The notes under the pieces: model-generated
What the model was told of the DNA's origin: nothing
Seen by the model: only the letters and a program-made list of their open reading frames with translations
Databases searched by the model: none
Source: Pseudomonas sp. KBW05
Lineage (GTDB): Bacteria > Pseudomonadota > Gammaproteobacteria > Pseudomonadales > Pseudomonadaceae
Direction: 5' to 3'
Length of the DNA stretch: 64,000 nt
Assembly: GCF_003852405.1 (NCBI RefSeq)
Contig: NZ_QAJM01000007.1
Span: 1 to 64,000, forward strand
Made by a program: the position numbers and the translations under genes
Part shown: positions 1 through 8,750 of the stretch, piece after piece
How positions within the stretch are numbered: the first letter of the stretch is position 1
How the letters are laid out: every line of letters begins with the position of its first letter

Positions 1-1
1 T

Positions 2-546
2 ACTGTCGCCGGTACCTTCGTTGCGAAAGACGAAGAAACTCCACGTGCCGGCCTGACCATCACCTTCACGGGCAACAGCAACGCGGCTGGCTACTACAGC
101 ATCTCCGGCAACAACGTAGTGCTGACCAAAGCAGGTGCTGACTTCGTCAACGCGGGCAACCAGCTGCCGAAGATCGACCTGACTGTCGCTGACCCAGAAG
201 GCCTGAGCTCCAGCAACAACGCTCAGCCAGTGGTCAACCTGCACAACGACGTGCCAGTGATCACCATCACGCCGACCACCATTGTCGAAGACACTGCCAA
301 GGTCGGTACCGTGGCCGGTACCTTCGTCGCGAAAGACGAAGAAACCCCACGCGATGGCCTGACCATCAGCTTCACGCCGGGCACCAACACGCAGGGCTAC
401 TACAGCATCTCCGGCAACAACGTTGTGCTGACCAAGGCAGGCGCGGACTTCGTCAACGCGGGCAACCAGCTGCCGAAGATCGACCTGACCGTCACCGACC
501 CAGAAGGCCTGAACTCGCATAACGTTGCGCAGCCGACGGTGACCTT
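2..546 (+). repeat. Tandem 306-bp in-frame repeats of the adhesin
   Basis: The segment GGTACCTTCGT at 11 recurs at 317, a 306-bp (102-residue) period. Both copies encode [29 protein letters not shown] and [10 protein letters not shown] blocks. The first copy is cut by the window edge and more copies are expected upstream. These are protein repeats, not CRISPR. Confidence 0.9.
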
Positions 547-3500
547 GGTCGACGACACCCCAACCGCCACCAACGGCTCCATCCAGAGCAACGAAGACAC
601 CCCGATCGAACTGACCTGGGCCACCTTCGGCGTCAAGGATGAGGACTCGGCGAACCCGAAAGTGGTGTTCACCGCGCTGCCTGCCGGTTCCATCGAGTAC
701 AACGTCAACGGCGTGTGGGTCAAACTCACCACGGCAGATCTGGCCAGCGCCACTTCGGCCGGCAAGGCCTTCAGCCAGGCGGACTTCGATAACCACAACG
801 TGCGTTACAGCCCGGCGGAGAACGAATCCGGCGACAGCAGCTTCGGCGGCACCGGCGTGGGCAACAAGCAAGGTCACTACACCGAGCTGAAGTTCCAGGC
901 CACCGACGGCAACACCAACAGCGAGACCAAAACCATCACCGTGGATATCCATCCGCTGGCGGATGCTGGGGTTGTGACGGTGACTCAGGCCGGCGCTGCG
1001 GCGCAGGGCCTGGTCATCCAGACCTGGACGGGTGGCAACTTGCCGACCGCGTTGGGCACCAACGGTAACGGCGTGGTCAAATCCGACGACCTGATCAAGG
1101 TCATCGACGCCAAAACCGCCGCCAGCGCTGTGTCCACCGGTGTGATCCACACCGTGGCCAACGACAATGTGACGGCCACCACCGCGACCAAGGTCTCGGG
1201 CCTGATCTACCTGGAAGCGGGCAAGAGCTACACCTTCACCGGGACTGCCGACGACAGCCTGGCAATCACCGTGGGCGGGAAGCTGGTTGCGACCGAAACC
1301 TGGAGCAGCGGCAGCGCGATTACCGGTTCGGCCTACACGCCGACCGAGTCGGGCTACTACACCCTCGACATCTACCACTACAACCAGGCTGGCGCAGGCA
1401 ACTACAACGTCAATGTGTCGATCAACAACGCCCCGTCGGTGTCATTGGGCAGCAGCGGCATCCAGACCTACACCAGCATCGAGGCGTTGAAAGCCGCCGG
1501 TGCGGTGCTGGGCGACAGCCATGTGGTCAATGGCGAGGGTTACTACACCGGGTACGTCTACAACAGCGGCCTGGAAGACACTGTCATCAAGGTCAGCCCG
1601 ATTACCGCCACGTTTGCCGATAACGACGGTTCGGAATTGCACAAGGTGGAAATCAGCGGCCTGCCGAAAGGCACCGTGATCACCGACGGCACCACTGGCC
1701 ACACCTACACCTCGACCGGCACGGGCACGCTCTACGATGTCAGCACCTGGAACCTGAAAACCCTGACGGTCACACCGGTCAAGGATTCCACCGGTACCTT
1801 CGATCTGACCGTGAAGGCAACCTCCACCGAGCAGAGCACCGGTGAAACCGTGACGTCGAGCGGCAAGGTGAGCATCGTGATCACCCCGGTCAACGACGCA
1901 CCCGTGCTGGACTTGAGCACTGCGGACGGCGCTCTCGCCACCGGCTACAGCACCTCGTACACCGAGCGTTCCGACGCTGGCGTGGCGATCACCGCCAGCG
2001 TAGGCATCGCCGACGTCGACAGCACGCAGATGCAAAGTGCGACCATCACCCTGAAAAACGCCAGCTCGGGCGATCAGCTCAGCTCCAGCCTGATTGCGGT
2101 GGGTGGTACTTACAAAGGCGTGACCTTGACCAGCGTCGGCACCGACGTCAGCGGCAAGATCGTGCTGACGCTCTCGGGCGCAGCGGATTCGGCCACTTAC
2201 AAGGCGCTGCTGGAGTCGTTCCAGTACTCCAGCACCAGCAAGTACCCGACCACCGGTGATCGTCTCATCGACATCTCCGTGAAGGACAGCGCCGGTTCCG
2301 ACAGCCTGAGTTCGTCGGTCGCCACCAGCACCATCACGGTCAAGCCGCAGGTTTACACCTTGAACCAGGAAGGCGGCGCGGGTGTCGATACCATCGACCT
2401 GGGTTCCAGCTCGGCGAACAACATTGTGGTCGGCGACAAAGGCGGTATCACCACGCCAGGTACCAACTACAACATTGCGTTCCTCGTCGACACCTCGGGC
2501 AGTATCGGTTCGAGCGCCATGAAGTCGATCAAAGACCAGCTCTCGAGCATCTTCGATACCTTGATTGCCAATGCCGCCACTAAAGATTCGGGCGTTGTGA
2601 AAGTGCTGCTGGTGGACTTCGACACCCGCGTCCAGTCTGAAGTCTCGGTCAACCTGGCCGACAAGACCGCCGCCAAGGCTGCCTTGCAGGCCGTGTTGAA
2701 CCAGATGGTGTCCAATTCCAGCGACATGACCAACTACCAGGACGCGTTCAAAGCGGCCTCGGATTGGTTCAAGAGCAGCGACGCCACCAGCAACGCCGGT
2801 GCGAAAAACCTCACGTACTTCATCACCGACGGTTCGCCGAACGTGTACACCGACGTGCAGGGCAACCCGAACCTGAACAGCGGCCGGGGCTCGTCCGTTT
2901 ACTTCGACAACGTCGTGAACAACTCCAATTACGTCCTGGGCCAGAGCGATTCGGTCTACGCCGTGATCAATGGCAGCTGGCGGGTGGTTGTCGATGGCAG
3001 CGGCAAGGTCTACTCCTACGACAGCCGTGGCTACTCGACCTATGAAGGCATGGTTGTGGCCAACAGCAATGGCGGCTTCGACGTTGCTGCGGTCTACCAG
3101 AGCTCCAATACCGCACTGGCAAACGCCAAGACGGCCTACAGCGACCTGGTCAACTCGGTGCCCGACAAAGTCGTGGTCGAGGCCATCGGCTTGGGTTCGA
3201 ACATCGATAGCACCGTGCTCAAGCAGTTCGATACCGACAAGGTGGTTTCCACCATCGACACCGCGAAGCTGGCAGACGCCATCACCGGCCACACCGCCGA
3301 TGCTGGCGCGGACAACGTGTCCGGTGGTTCGGGCAACGACATCCTGTTCGGTGACCTGATCAGCTACAAAGGTCAGGAAGGCAATGCGGCACTCAAGGCC
3401 TTTGCTGCCGAGAAGCTGTCCATTGCGGTTGATCAGCTGGACGATCGCACCTTGCACCAGTACATCACCGAGCACGTGCAGGACGTCGGGGCCTTGGCCA

Positions 3501-3997
3501 ACGCGTCGAACATCTACGGTACCAACGATGGCGCCGACACCCTGCTGGGTGGCGCAGGCAACGACATCCTGTTCGGCCAGGGCGGCAACGACACCCTCAA
3601 TGGCGGTGCCGGCAACGACATCCTGGTGGGCGGCAAGGGCAATGACGTGCTGACCGGCGGCGCAGGTGCCGATACCTTCGTCTGGCTCAAAGGCGATACC
3701 AACACCAGCGGTGGCTTTGATCGCATCACGGACTTCAAGCACAGCGAAGGCGACAAGCTGGACCTGTCTGACTTGCTGCAAGGCAATACCGACAGCAACT
3801 TGGATAAGTATCTGAAGCTGACCACCGACTCGACGGGCAACTCGACACTGAGCGTGAGCAGCAGCGGTTCGTTCACCACCAGTGGCGGTACGGCCGATGT
3901 GACGATCAAGGTCGATGGCGCGAACTGGGGCAACGGCAGCAGCGCGATCAACAACCTGATCGCCGGTGGCGACCTGACCGTCAAGCACCACGACTGA
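2..3997 (+). CDS. lapA: LapA-type giant RTX adhesin, C-terminal part (5' end outside window)
   Basis: The reading frame is open from the window edge, so this is the last ~1330 residues of a much larger surface adhesin. Such proteins are exported by a type I secretion system and retained at the cell surface until LapG cleaves near the N-terminus. Visible in order: near-identical 102-residue Ig/cadherin-like repeats (306-bp period), a PA14-like carbohydrate-binding segment (about 1200-1430), further Ig-like domains, a von Willebrand A domain with a DTSGS metal site (about 2465-3290), RTX nonapeptides of GGxGNDxLxG type (3316-3350 and 3540-3680), and a C-terminal type I secretion signal region. 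The neighbouring lapD and lapG support LapA identity. Strongest alternative: a LapA-like paralogue such as MapA, since only the C-terminus is visible. Confidence 0.9.
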   Translation, partial: TVAGTFVAKDEETPRAGLTITFTGNSNAAGYYSISGNNVVLTKAGADFVNAGNQLPKIDLTVADPEGLSSSNNAQPVVNLHNDVPVITITPTTIVEDTAKVGTVAGTFVAKDEETPRDGLTISFTPGTNTQGYYSISGNNVVLTKAGADFVNAGNQLPKIDLTVTDPEGLNSHNVAQPTVTLVDDTPTATNGSIQSNEDTPIELTWATFGVKDEDSANPKVVFTALPAGSIEYNVNGVWVKLTTADLASATSAGKAFSQADFDNHNVRYSPAENESGDSSFGGTGVGNKQGHYTELKFQATDGNTNSETKTITVDIHPLADAGVVTVTQAGAAAQGLVIQTWTGGNLPTALGTNGNGVVKSDDLIKVIDAKTAASAVSTGVIHTVANDNVTATTATKVSGLIYLEAGKSYTFTGTADDSLAITVGGKLVATETWSSGSAITGSAYTPTESGYYTLDIYHYNQAGAGNYNVNVSINNAPSVSLGSSGIQTYTSIEALKAAGAVLGDSHVVNGEGYYTGYVYNSGLEDTVIKVSPITATFADNDGSELHKVEISGLPKGTVITDGTTGHTYTSTGTGTLYDVSTWNLKTLTVTPVKDSTGTFDLTVKATSTEQSTGETVTSSGKVSIVITPVNDAPVLDLSTADGALATGYSTSYTERSDAGVAITASVGIADVDSTQMQSATITLKNASSGDQLSSSLIAVGGTYKGVTLTSVGTDVSGKIVLTLSGAADSATYKALLESFQYSSTSKYPTTGDRLIDISVKDSAGSDSLSSSVATSTITVKPQVYTLNQEGGAGVDTIDLGSSSANNIVVGDKGGITTPGTNYNIAFLVDTSGSIGSSAMKSIKDQLSSIFDTLIANAATKDSGVVKVLLVDFDTRVQSEVSVNLADKTAAKAALQAVLNQMVSNSSDMTNYQDAFKAASDWFKSSDATSNAGAKNLTYFITDGSPNVYTDVQGNPNLNSGRGSSVYFDNVVNNSNYVLGQSDSVYAVINGSWRVVVDGSGKVYSYDSRGYSTYEGMVVANSNGGFDVAAVYQSSNTALANAKTAYSDLVNSVPDKVVVEAIGLGSNIDSTVLKQFDTDKVVSTIDTAKLADAITGHTADAGADNVSGGSGNDILFGDLISYKGQEGNAALKAFAAEKLSIAVDQLDDRTLHQYITEHVQDVGALANASNIYGTNDGADTLLGGAGNDILFGQGGNDTLNGGAGNDILVGGKGNDVLTGGAGADTFVWLKGDTNTSGGFDRITDFKHSEGDKLDLSDLLQGNTDSNLDKYLKLTTDSTGNSTLSVSSSGSFTTSGGTADVTIKVDGANWGNGSSAINNLIAGGDLTVKHHD

Positions 3998-4005
3998 TCA
4001 CCACC

Positions 4006-4035
4006 GGGGCGGCAATCTTTCGGGATTGGCGCCCC
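4006..4035 (+). terminator. Hairpin after the adhesin gene
   Basis: A GGGGCGGCAATC arm pairs with GATTGGCGCCCC around a TTTCG loop, 9 bases after the adhesin stop codon. There is no long T-run, so it may be a weak terminator or an mRNA 3' end stabiliser. Confidence 0.55.
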
Positions 4036-4121
4036 AGTGGCATCGGCTTCGGGAAAATGTGTGTAATCTCTGTGGGCGTCGTGCGCGGCGCCTGCAGGGA
4101 TTTTTTATTGGGAGAACGCTG

Positions 4122-4460
4122 ATGTTCTACGTGCAACGCGATCAAAACAACGCTTTGGTACGCGTCGAGGCGCAGGCCTACGCGGAAGCCACCGAGACGC
4201 TACCGGCTGACCATCATGAGATCCAGGCGTGGTTTGCCGGCGATGAGATCGAAGACAGCCTCAAGCAGCTCAAGAACAGTGACCTTGAGATGATTCGAGT
4301 GCTGGACGACTTGATTCAGGTGCTGACATCCAAAGGCGTGATCCGCATCACCGACTTGCCGCCGGCAGCACAGGCCAAGTTTCTGGAGCGAACCCAGGCC
4401 CGGGCGGCGCTGGGCGGCTTGAGTGAACTGATCAATGACGATGAAACCGGCCTGATCTGA
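4122..4460 (+). CDS. Conserved small protein between lapA and lapD
   Basis: A 112-residue acidic cytosolic protein starting MFYVQRDQNNALVRVE, with ATG preceded by a GGGAGA ribosome site. It has no signal peptide or membrane segment. The central part (DSLKQLKNSDLEMIRVLDDL) looks helical, followed by a short KGVIRITDLP strand. To my recollection homologues sit at the same place in other Pseudomonas lap loci and have been labelled 'tryptophan synthase subunit beta-like', but I see no tryptophan synthase catalytic motif and regard that name as unsupported. It lies between the adhesin and the convergent lapD, so a role in adhesin production or control is possible. That is inference from position only. 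Confidence 0.8.
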   Translation: MFYVQRDQNNALVRVEAQAYAEATETLPADHHEIQAWFAGDEIEDSLKQLKNSDLEMIRVLDDLIQVLTSKGVIRITDLPPAAQAKFLERTQARAALGGLSELINDDETGLI

Positions 4461-4470
4461 ACACGCCACA

Positions 4471-4499
4471 CCTCCTTCACGGCATCAGCGTCAAGGAGG
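4471..4499. terminator. Hairpin between convergent genes
   Basis: CCTCCTT and AAGGAGG form a 7-bp inverted repeat (4471-4477 and 4493-4499) between the small lap-locus gene and the convergent lapD. No T-run is present on either side; probably a weak bidirectional terminator. Confidence 0.45.
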
Positions 4500-4516
4500 C
4501 ATGAGGGTTCGACGTT

Positions 4517-6463
4517 TTACTTCCAGGGCGCCGGTTCACCGACCAGTTGGCCTTGCACCCCTTCTATGCCCATCTCGCGGATTACCCGCAACTCACCCTC
4601 GGTTTCCACGCGCTCGGCAATCAACGGCAGATCAATGCTGTGGGCGGCCCGCTGGATGGCTTCGATAAAGATGCGCTTGTGGCTTTCCTGGTCAATGGCG
4701 CGGATGTAGCTGCCGTCGATCTTGAGGTAGGCCAGGCCCAGGTTCGCCAAGTTGCCGATCATGCTGAAACGCCCACCGAAACGTTGCAGGCCAAGGCTGT
4801 AGCCGAGGCTGCGCATGCGCCGCAGCATCACCTCAAGCTGGGTTTGCTCGGGCACTTGCTCTTCGCCGATTTCCAGGGTCAGGCGCGGCCCCAGCGCCGG
4901 GTGCTGGGCCAGTCGCTCGAAGATCTGCTCCATGGCCTGAGGGTCGTTCAACGTGGCGGCGGAGAGGTTCAGCGCCACTGACTGGTTGTGCTGGGCCAAT
5001 TGCTTGATGAGCAGATCAAGCATCACTTGGTCGAGGCGCGCGGTCCAGCCGAAGCGTTCCAGCCACGGCAGGAAGTGACCCGCCGCGATGGTCTGGTCCT
5101 CGTTGTCGAGCAGGCGCGACAACACCTTGTAATGCAGCACGCGCTGGGTGTCGCTGCTGCTCACCACCGGCTGGAAGAACAGGCGGAAACGCCCCTGTTT
5201 CAGGGCGTTGTCGAGCAGGGTATGCCAGCTGTGCGGGTCATCGCTGACGGTGCCAGCGGTGTGGTGTTCCAGGCACACCCAGCTCTGGCCGCTGCTGGCT
5301 TCTGCCTGGGTCAGGGCCTGGTCGGCCAGTTTCAACAGGTCGGCCGAGGCGTCGCCGGGGTTGTAGGGCGCCAGGCCGATGTAGGCCACGGTGGGCATGT
5401 CGGTGGCGCCGGTTTCGTGCAGGCTTTGCAGGGTGGTTTCCAGTTCCTGGGCCAGTTGCAGCGCTTCGTCACGCACCAGGCCTGGCGCGAGCACTGCGAA
5501 CTCACCGCCGCGGCTGCGGGTGATCAGGTTGTGGGTTTCCGGGTATTTGGCGCAGGTGCGCACCAGTTGCTGGCTGACGGCTTGCAGCAATTGGTCGGTG
5601 CGTTGCCCGCCGAGGCGCTGGTTGAGGCCGCCGAGGTCGTTGACGCGCAGCATCAGCAGGTAGCCGGAGCTGGGCTCTTCCAGGTTGCTGACGCGGGAGC
5701 TGAGCTGCATCTCGAAATAGCGCCGGTTGGCCAGGCCGGTCAGGCTGTCCTGGTAGGACTCCACACGCAGCTTCTCGCTGCGTTCGGTCTGCTCGTGGAA
5801 CAGCGCCTTGAGCTTTTCCACCATCTGGTTCATGGCCTGCACCACGCGACGCAATTCCGGGGTGCGCGGCAGGTCGGGCAGGCTGAGGAATTCACGACGG
5901 GCAATCGCATGGGATTGCTCGACCATATAGTCCAGCGGCTTGAGCTGGCGGCGCAGCAACAAGGCCCCGAGGATGGCACTCGCCGCACCGCACAGCAGCA
6001 GCCAGCCGAGGCTGCCCAAAGCGCTCTGCCATAGTTTGGCCAGGGCGAACATCGGGTGGCTGACCACCTCCACGCGCGCCGCCTGCTGCCAGCCACGGCT
6101 GACGATGGCATCGCCGCCGGCCGGCGCAAGGCCGATCATCTTCACGAACCAGGCCGGCACGCCGTTGGCGTCGGGCTCGGCGGAGCGCTCAACCAACACC
6201 TGGTCATTGCTCAGGTCGATCACGCGGATGCTGGCGTAGTAGCCACTGTCAAAGATCGAGCTGACCATCAGCTCGGTCATCGCCGGGTCATCGATGTTCG
6301 GCGTCAGCGACAGCGCCAGTGCGGTGGCCGCGTCCTGGGCGTGGGAGCGCAGCTGGTTGACGTACTGGCTACGCGAGCTTTCCAGGCTGACCACGAAGCT
6401 ACCGCTGAAGGCGACCACGAGAAACACACAGATAGCGATCAGCAATTGTTTGAACAGTGACAT
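4517..6463 (-). CDS. lapD: LapD, inner-membrane c-di-GMP receptor controlling LapG
   Basis: 648 residues. Order: N-terminal membrane helix (~5-27), periplasmic output domain with a Trp at position 125 in an RGWQQ context (the Trp known to contact LapG), second membrane helix (~150-170), HAMP linker, then GGDEF and EAL domains. Both enzyme domains are degenerate: RGGEF (about 318-322) replaces GGDEF and KVL (about 447-449) replaces EAL. That marks a receptor, not a cyclase or phosphodiesterase. In the known Lap system, c-di-GMP binding to the EAL domain makes the periplasmic domain sequester LapG and so keeps LapA on the surface. It lies 11 bp downstream of lapG, as one transcript. Confidence 0.95.
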   Translation of the reverse strand: MSLFKQLLIAICVFLVVAFSGSFVVSLESSRSQYVNQLRSHAQDAATALALSLTPNIDDPAMTELMVSSIFDSGYYASIRVIDLSNDQVLVERSAEPDANGVPAWFVKMIGLAPAGGDAIVSRGWQQAARVEVVSHPMFALAKLWQSALGSLGWLLLCGAASAILGALLLRRQLKPLDYMVEQSHAIARREFLSLPDLPRTPELRRVVQAMNQMVEKLKALFHEQTERSEKLRVESYQDSLTGLANRRYFEMQLSSRVSNLEEPSSGYLLMLRVNDLGGLNQRLGGQRTDQLLQAVSQQLVRTCAKYPETHNLITRSRGGEFAVLAPGLVRDEALQLAQELETTLQSLHETGATDMPTVAYIGLAPYNPGDASADLLKLADQALTQAEASSGQSWVCLEHHTAGTVSDDPHSWHTLLDNALKQGRFRLFFQPVVSSSDTQRVLHYKVLSRLLDNEDQTIAAGHFLPWLERFGWTARLDQVMLDLLIKQLAQHNQSVALNLSAATLNDPQAMEQIFERLAQHPALGPRLTLEIGEEQVPEQTQLEVMLRRMRSLGYSLGLQRFGGRFSMIGNLANLGLAYLKIDGSYIRAIDQESHKRIFIEAIQRAAHSIDLPLIAERVETEGELRVIREMGIEGVQGQLVGEPAPWK

Positions 6464-6474
6464 CGTAGCTCCTG

Positions 6475-7167
6475 TTAATTATCCGAACTGGCCGGAAACC
6501 CTTCGGCGGTCATTTTCTTCAAGACATCCTGCCAGCGCGACAGGCGCTTGGTGTCACCGACTTTCTTGTTGCCCGCAGCCCCGGTCAGCCACAGCCCTTC
6601 ACCATTGAACGCGTAGACCGGCAGCAGGTCGGTGCGCTGGCTGGCGGGCAGGATCGGGTCCATCAGGCTGTCCAGGACCAACGGCATGGCTTCGGGGCTG
6701 GCGTAGTAGGTCAGCACCATGTGCGCACGGTTCTGGCGCAAGGCCTTGACGTAGGTAATGCGCAGCTTGTCGGCCGGAATGCCGAGGTTACGCAGGCTGA
6801 AGTATTTGGCGATGGCGTAGTCTTCGCAGTCACCGGCGCCTTTCCACAGGGATTGAATGGGGGTCGCCCAGTAATCAATCTCGTGCCACAGGTCGATATC
6901 TTCTTCGTACTTCATCTGCCGGTTGAAGAACAGGTTGACCACTTTGAGTTGCTCAAGCTCGCTGATTTGCTTTTGCGTCGACAGCAATTGTTGCCAGGCA
7001 TCGATGCGTTGGCGGCCGGCTCCGAGCGGGCCATAGAGCGCCTCGGCACGGCGGCTGATCTGGTTGAAATCCCAATCGGCATGCAACTCGCCCAGCAGCC
7101 CGCCACCCAGCATCAGCGTGATGGCAAAACCGAACAGAATCCGGGGGATTTTAAAGCGTATCGCCAC
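6475..7167 (-). CDS. lapG: LapG, periplasmic cysteine protease that releases the adhesin
   Basis: 230 residues of the bacterial transglutaminase-like (DUF920) protease family. A hydrophobic N-terminal segment (~10-28) acts as export signal. The catalytic Cys is in GDCEDY (about Cys114), the His in RAHMVL (about His149), and the Asp about 17 residues later in VLDSL. The acidic cluster MKYEEDIDLWHEIDYW matches the calcium-binding region of the family. LapG cleaves LapA near its N-terminus when LapD is free of c-di-GMP. Translation starts at MAIRFKIPR, and lapD follows after 11 bp. Confidence 0.95.
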   Translation of the reverse strand: MAIRFKIPRILFGFAITLMLGGGLLGELHADWDFNQISRRAEALYGPLGAGRQRIDAWQQLLSTQKQISELEQLKVVNLFFNRQMKYEEDIDLWHEIDYWATPIQSLWKGAGDCEDYAIAKYFSLRNLGIPADKLRITYVKALRQNRAHMVLTYYASPEAMPLVLDSLMDPILPASQRTDLLPVYAFNGEGLWLTGAAGNKKVGDTKRLSRWQDVLKKMTAEGFPASSDN

Positions 7168-7458
7168 AGCTATACCCGAGCTTGCAGCCTGGAAGGTGCG
7201 GCAATGGTGCGGTGATAGCGGGCAAAAAACAATGGCACGGTGGAATCACGGGGCCATAAATAACGGGATTTAATCGTCATTAAATTGGCTATTTTCCGCT
7301 CGTCCGAAAGAACGCTGAGAATAACATCAAAATAATGACACTCCCTGATCTCTGTCACAAAATGGCCCAACGAAAGCGCCTACAAAAAGACTGCGGTAAG
7401 CCCCTTGTTTCTTGCCGACCTCCCACGTCTTTAAAAGCGCCGTGAAGGAGCTCCGGCC

Positions 7459-8418
7459 ATGAGCCGCACTGATGATCTGTTTGCCCTGTTCGGCAAGGGC
7501 GTGTCCCGCGACCCTGAAGGGCGCAACGCTCGACTGCACTTTTTCGGCACCATCCCCTTCGATGATGGCACTCGCGTGAATGCGAAGGACGGTTCGCGCT
7601 TCAGCGCCAACACGCCTTATGCCTACGAACATTCCCTGCCTTTTGATGCGAACGCGCCGCACCCGACCGTGATGGCTGTGGTCTCCGTCAATGGTGGCGT
7701 TGGCCGCAGTACCCTGGTCACGGCCCTGAGCAGCGGCTTGCAGCGCCTGGGCGAGTCGGTGGTGGCATTGGACCTCGACCCGCAGAACGCCTTGCGCCAG
7801 CACTTTGGTGTGGGCCATGAGCTACCGGGCATCGGCCGTACCAGCCTGATCAATGGGCAATGGCAGAGCGTCTTGCAAACCGGGTTTGCCGGTTGCCAGG
7901 TGATGCCCTTTGGCGACACCGATGTACAGCAGCAGGAAAACCTCCAGCGCTGGCTCACACGTGAGCCGACGTGGCTGGCGCAGCGCCTGTCGGTGCTGGG
8001 CTTGAGCGAGCTCCAGACGGTGATCATCGATACCCCCGCAGGTAACAATGCGTACCTGCACCAAGCGTTGAACGTCGCCGACATTGTGCTGGTGGTGGTG
8101 CAGCCCGACGCCGCCTGCCTTGGCACGCTGGACCAGATGGAGGCCTTGTTGGCGCCCTACCGTGAGCGCCATCACCCGCCGCGTTGTCACTTCGTGATCA
8201 ACCAGTTGGATGAACATTCGGCGTTCAGCCTGGACATGGTCGAAGCATTCAAGCTGCGCCTGGGCGAACAGCTGCTGGATGTCGTGCACCGCGACCTGTC
8301 CTTCAGCGAAGCCCTGGCCTTTGGTTCGGACCCGCTGGATAACGTGGGCCAGAGCCTCGCCAGCGACGATATCAACGAGCTTTGCCGTGCTCTGACCCGG
8401 CCAAAAAACGCACCCTGA
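7459..8418 (+). CDS. BcsQ/WssA-like ParA-family ATPase, orphan
   Basis: 319 residues with a good Shine-Dalgarno (AAGGAG, 10 bases upstream). The N-terminal ~70 residues begin MSRTDDLFALFGKG, resembling the BcsR-like leader of some pseudomonad cellulose ATPases. Then comes a deviant Walker A (VNGGVGRSTL), ALDLDPQNALRQHFG and VIIDTPAGNN, as in MinD/ParA proteins of the BcsQ (YhjQ) type that localise or assemble cellulose synthase. No bcsA, B, Z or C or acetylation genes follow; the next gene is an unrelated methyltransferase on the other strand. It is either the remnant of a lost wss/bcs operon or a stand-alone ATPase beside the lap genes. The family is fairly certain, the present function is not. 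Confidence 0.8.
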   Translation: MSRTDDLFALFGKGVSRDPEGRNARLHFFGTIPFDDGTRVNAKDGSRFSANTPYAYEHSLPFDANAPHPTVMAVVSVNGGVGRSTLVTALSSGLQRLGESVVALDLDPQNALRQHFGVGHELPGIGRTSLINGQWQSVLQTGFAGCQVMPFGDTDVQQQENLQRWLTREPTWLAQRLSVLGLSELQTVIIDTPAGNNAYLHQALNVADIVLVVVQPDAACLGTLDQMEALLAPYRERHHPPRCHFVINQLDEHSAFSLDMVEAFKLRLGEQLLDVVHRDLSFSEALAFGSDPLDNVGQSLASDDINELCRALTRPKNAP

Positions 8419-8750
8419 GCCGAACTACAAAGCCTAGAACCTAACCTGTGGCGAGGGAGCAAGCTCCCTCGCCACAGTTACAGTGTTCGTCCTTGACTGG
8501 CGCCTTGAGCGGTCGCGTTATAGGCAGGATGCTAGATGCTTATGCACAATTGGTTGGTTGCTGCCGGGATTAAACAGCGATTTTGTGGATCTGTTCTCAA
8601 CACGTCGCAACTACCTGTTTTGCGTGTGTTTTATTTTATGAACAAAAAATGATCAGCCTGGCTTTTGGCCTGTAACGCAGACGGCTACAGGCGCTGTAAA
8701 AAATTCATCAACAGAGTTATCCACAGGCTTGGGTGCGACAATTTTGCCCT
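8419..8750. other. 332-bp non-coding stretch with two DnaA-box-like sites
   Basis: No convincing ORF. After the REP palindrome the sequence becomes AT-rich (about 8570-8730) and carries TTATGCACA (8540-8548) and TTATCCACA (8717-8725), both fitting the DnaA-box consensus. Two more boxes lie inside the neighbouring gene (8976-8984 on the minus strand and 9682-9690). Confidence 0.6.
8446..8477. repeat. Perfect REP palindrome of GAGGGAGC type
   Basis: CTGTGGCGAGGGAGC is followed by AA and its exact reverse complement, giving a 15-bp perfect stem 28 bases after the BcsQ-like gene. It belongs to a different REP family from the GTGGGAGCGGGC doublets elsewhere in the window. It may also end transcription. 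Confidence 0.85.

Noticed and set aside
2-546. Direct repeats as a CRISPR or IS signature
   Set aside because: They are in-frame 306-bp protein repeats of the adhesin.
1442-3991. 849-codon open frame antisense to the adhesin
   Set aside because: Low-complexity, Val/Arg/Gly-rich product with no domain; a shadow of GC-rich repeated coding sequence on the other strand.
4988-6034. 348-codon open frame opposite lapD
   Set aside because: lapD has clear domain motifs throughout; the opposite frame is Ala/Gln-rich and featureless.
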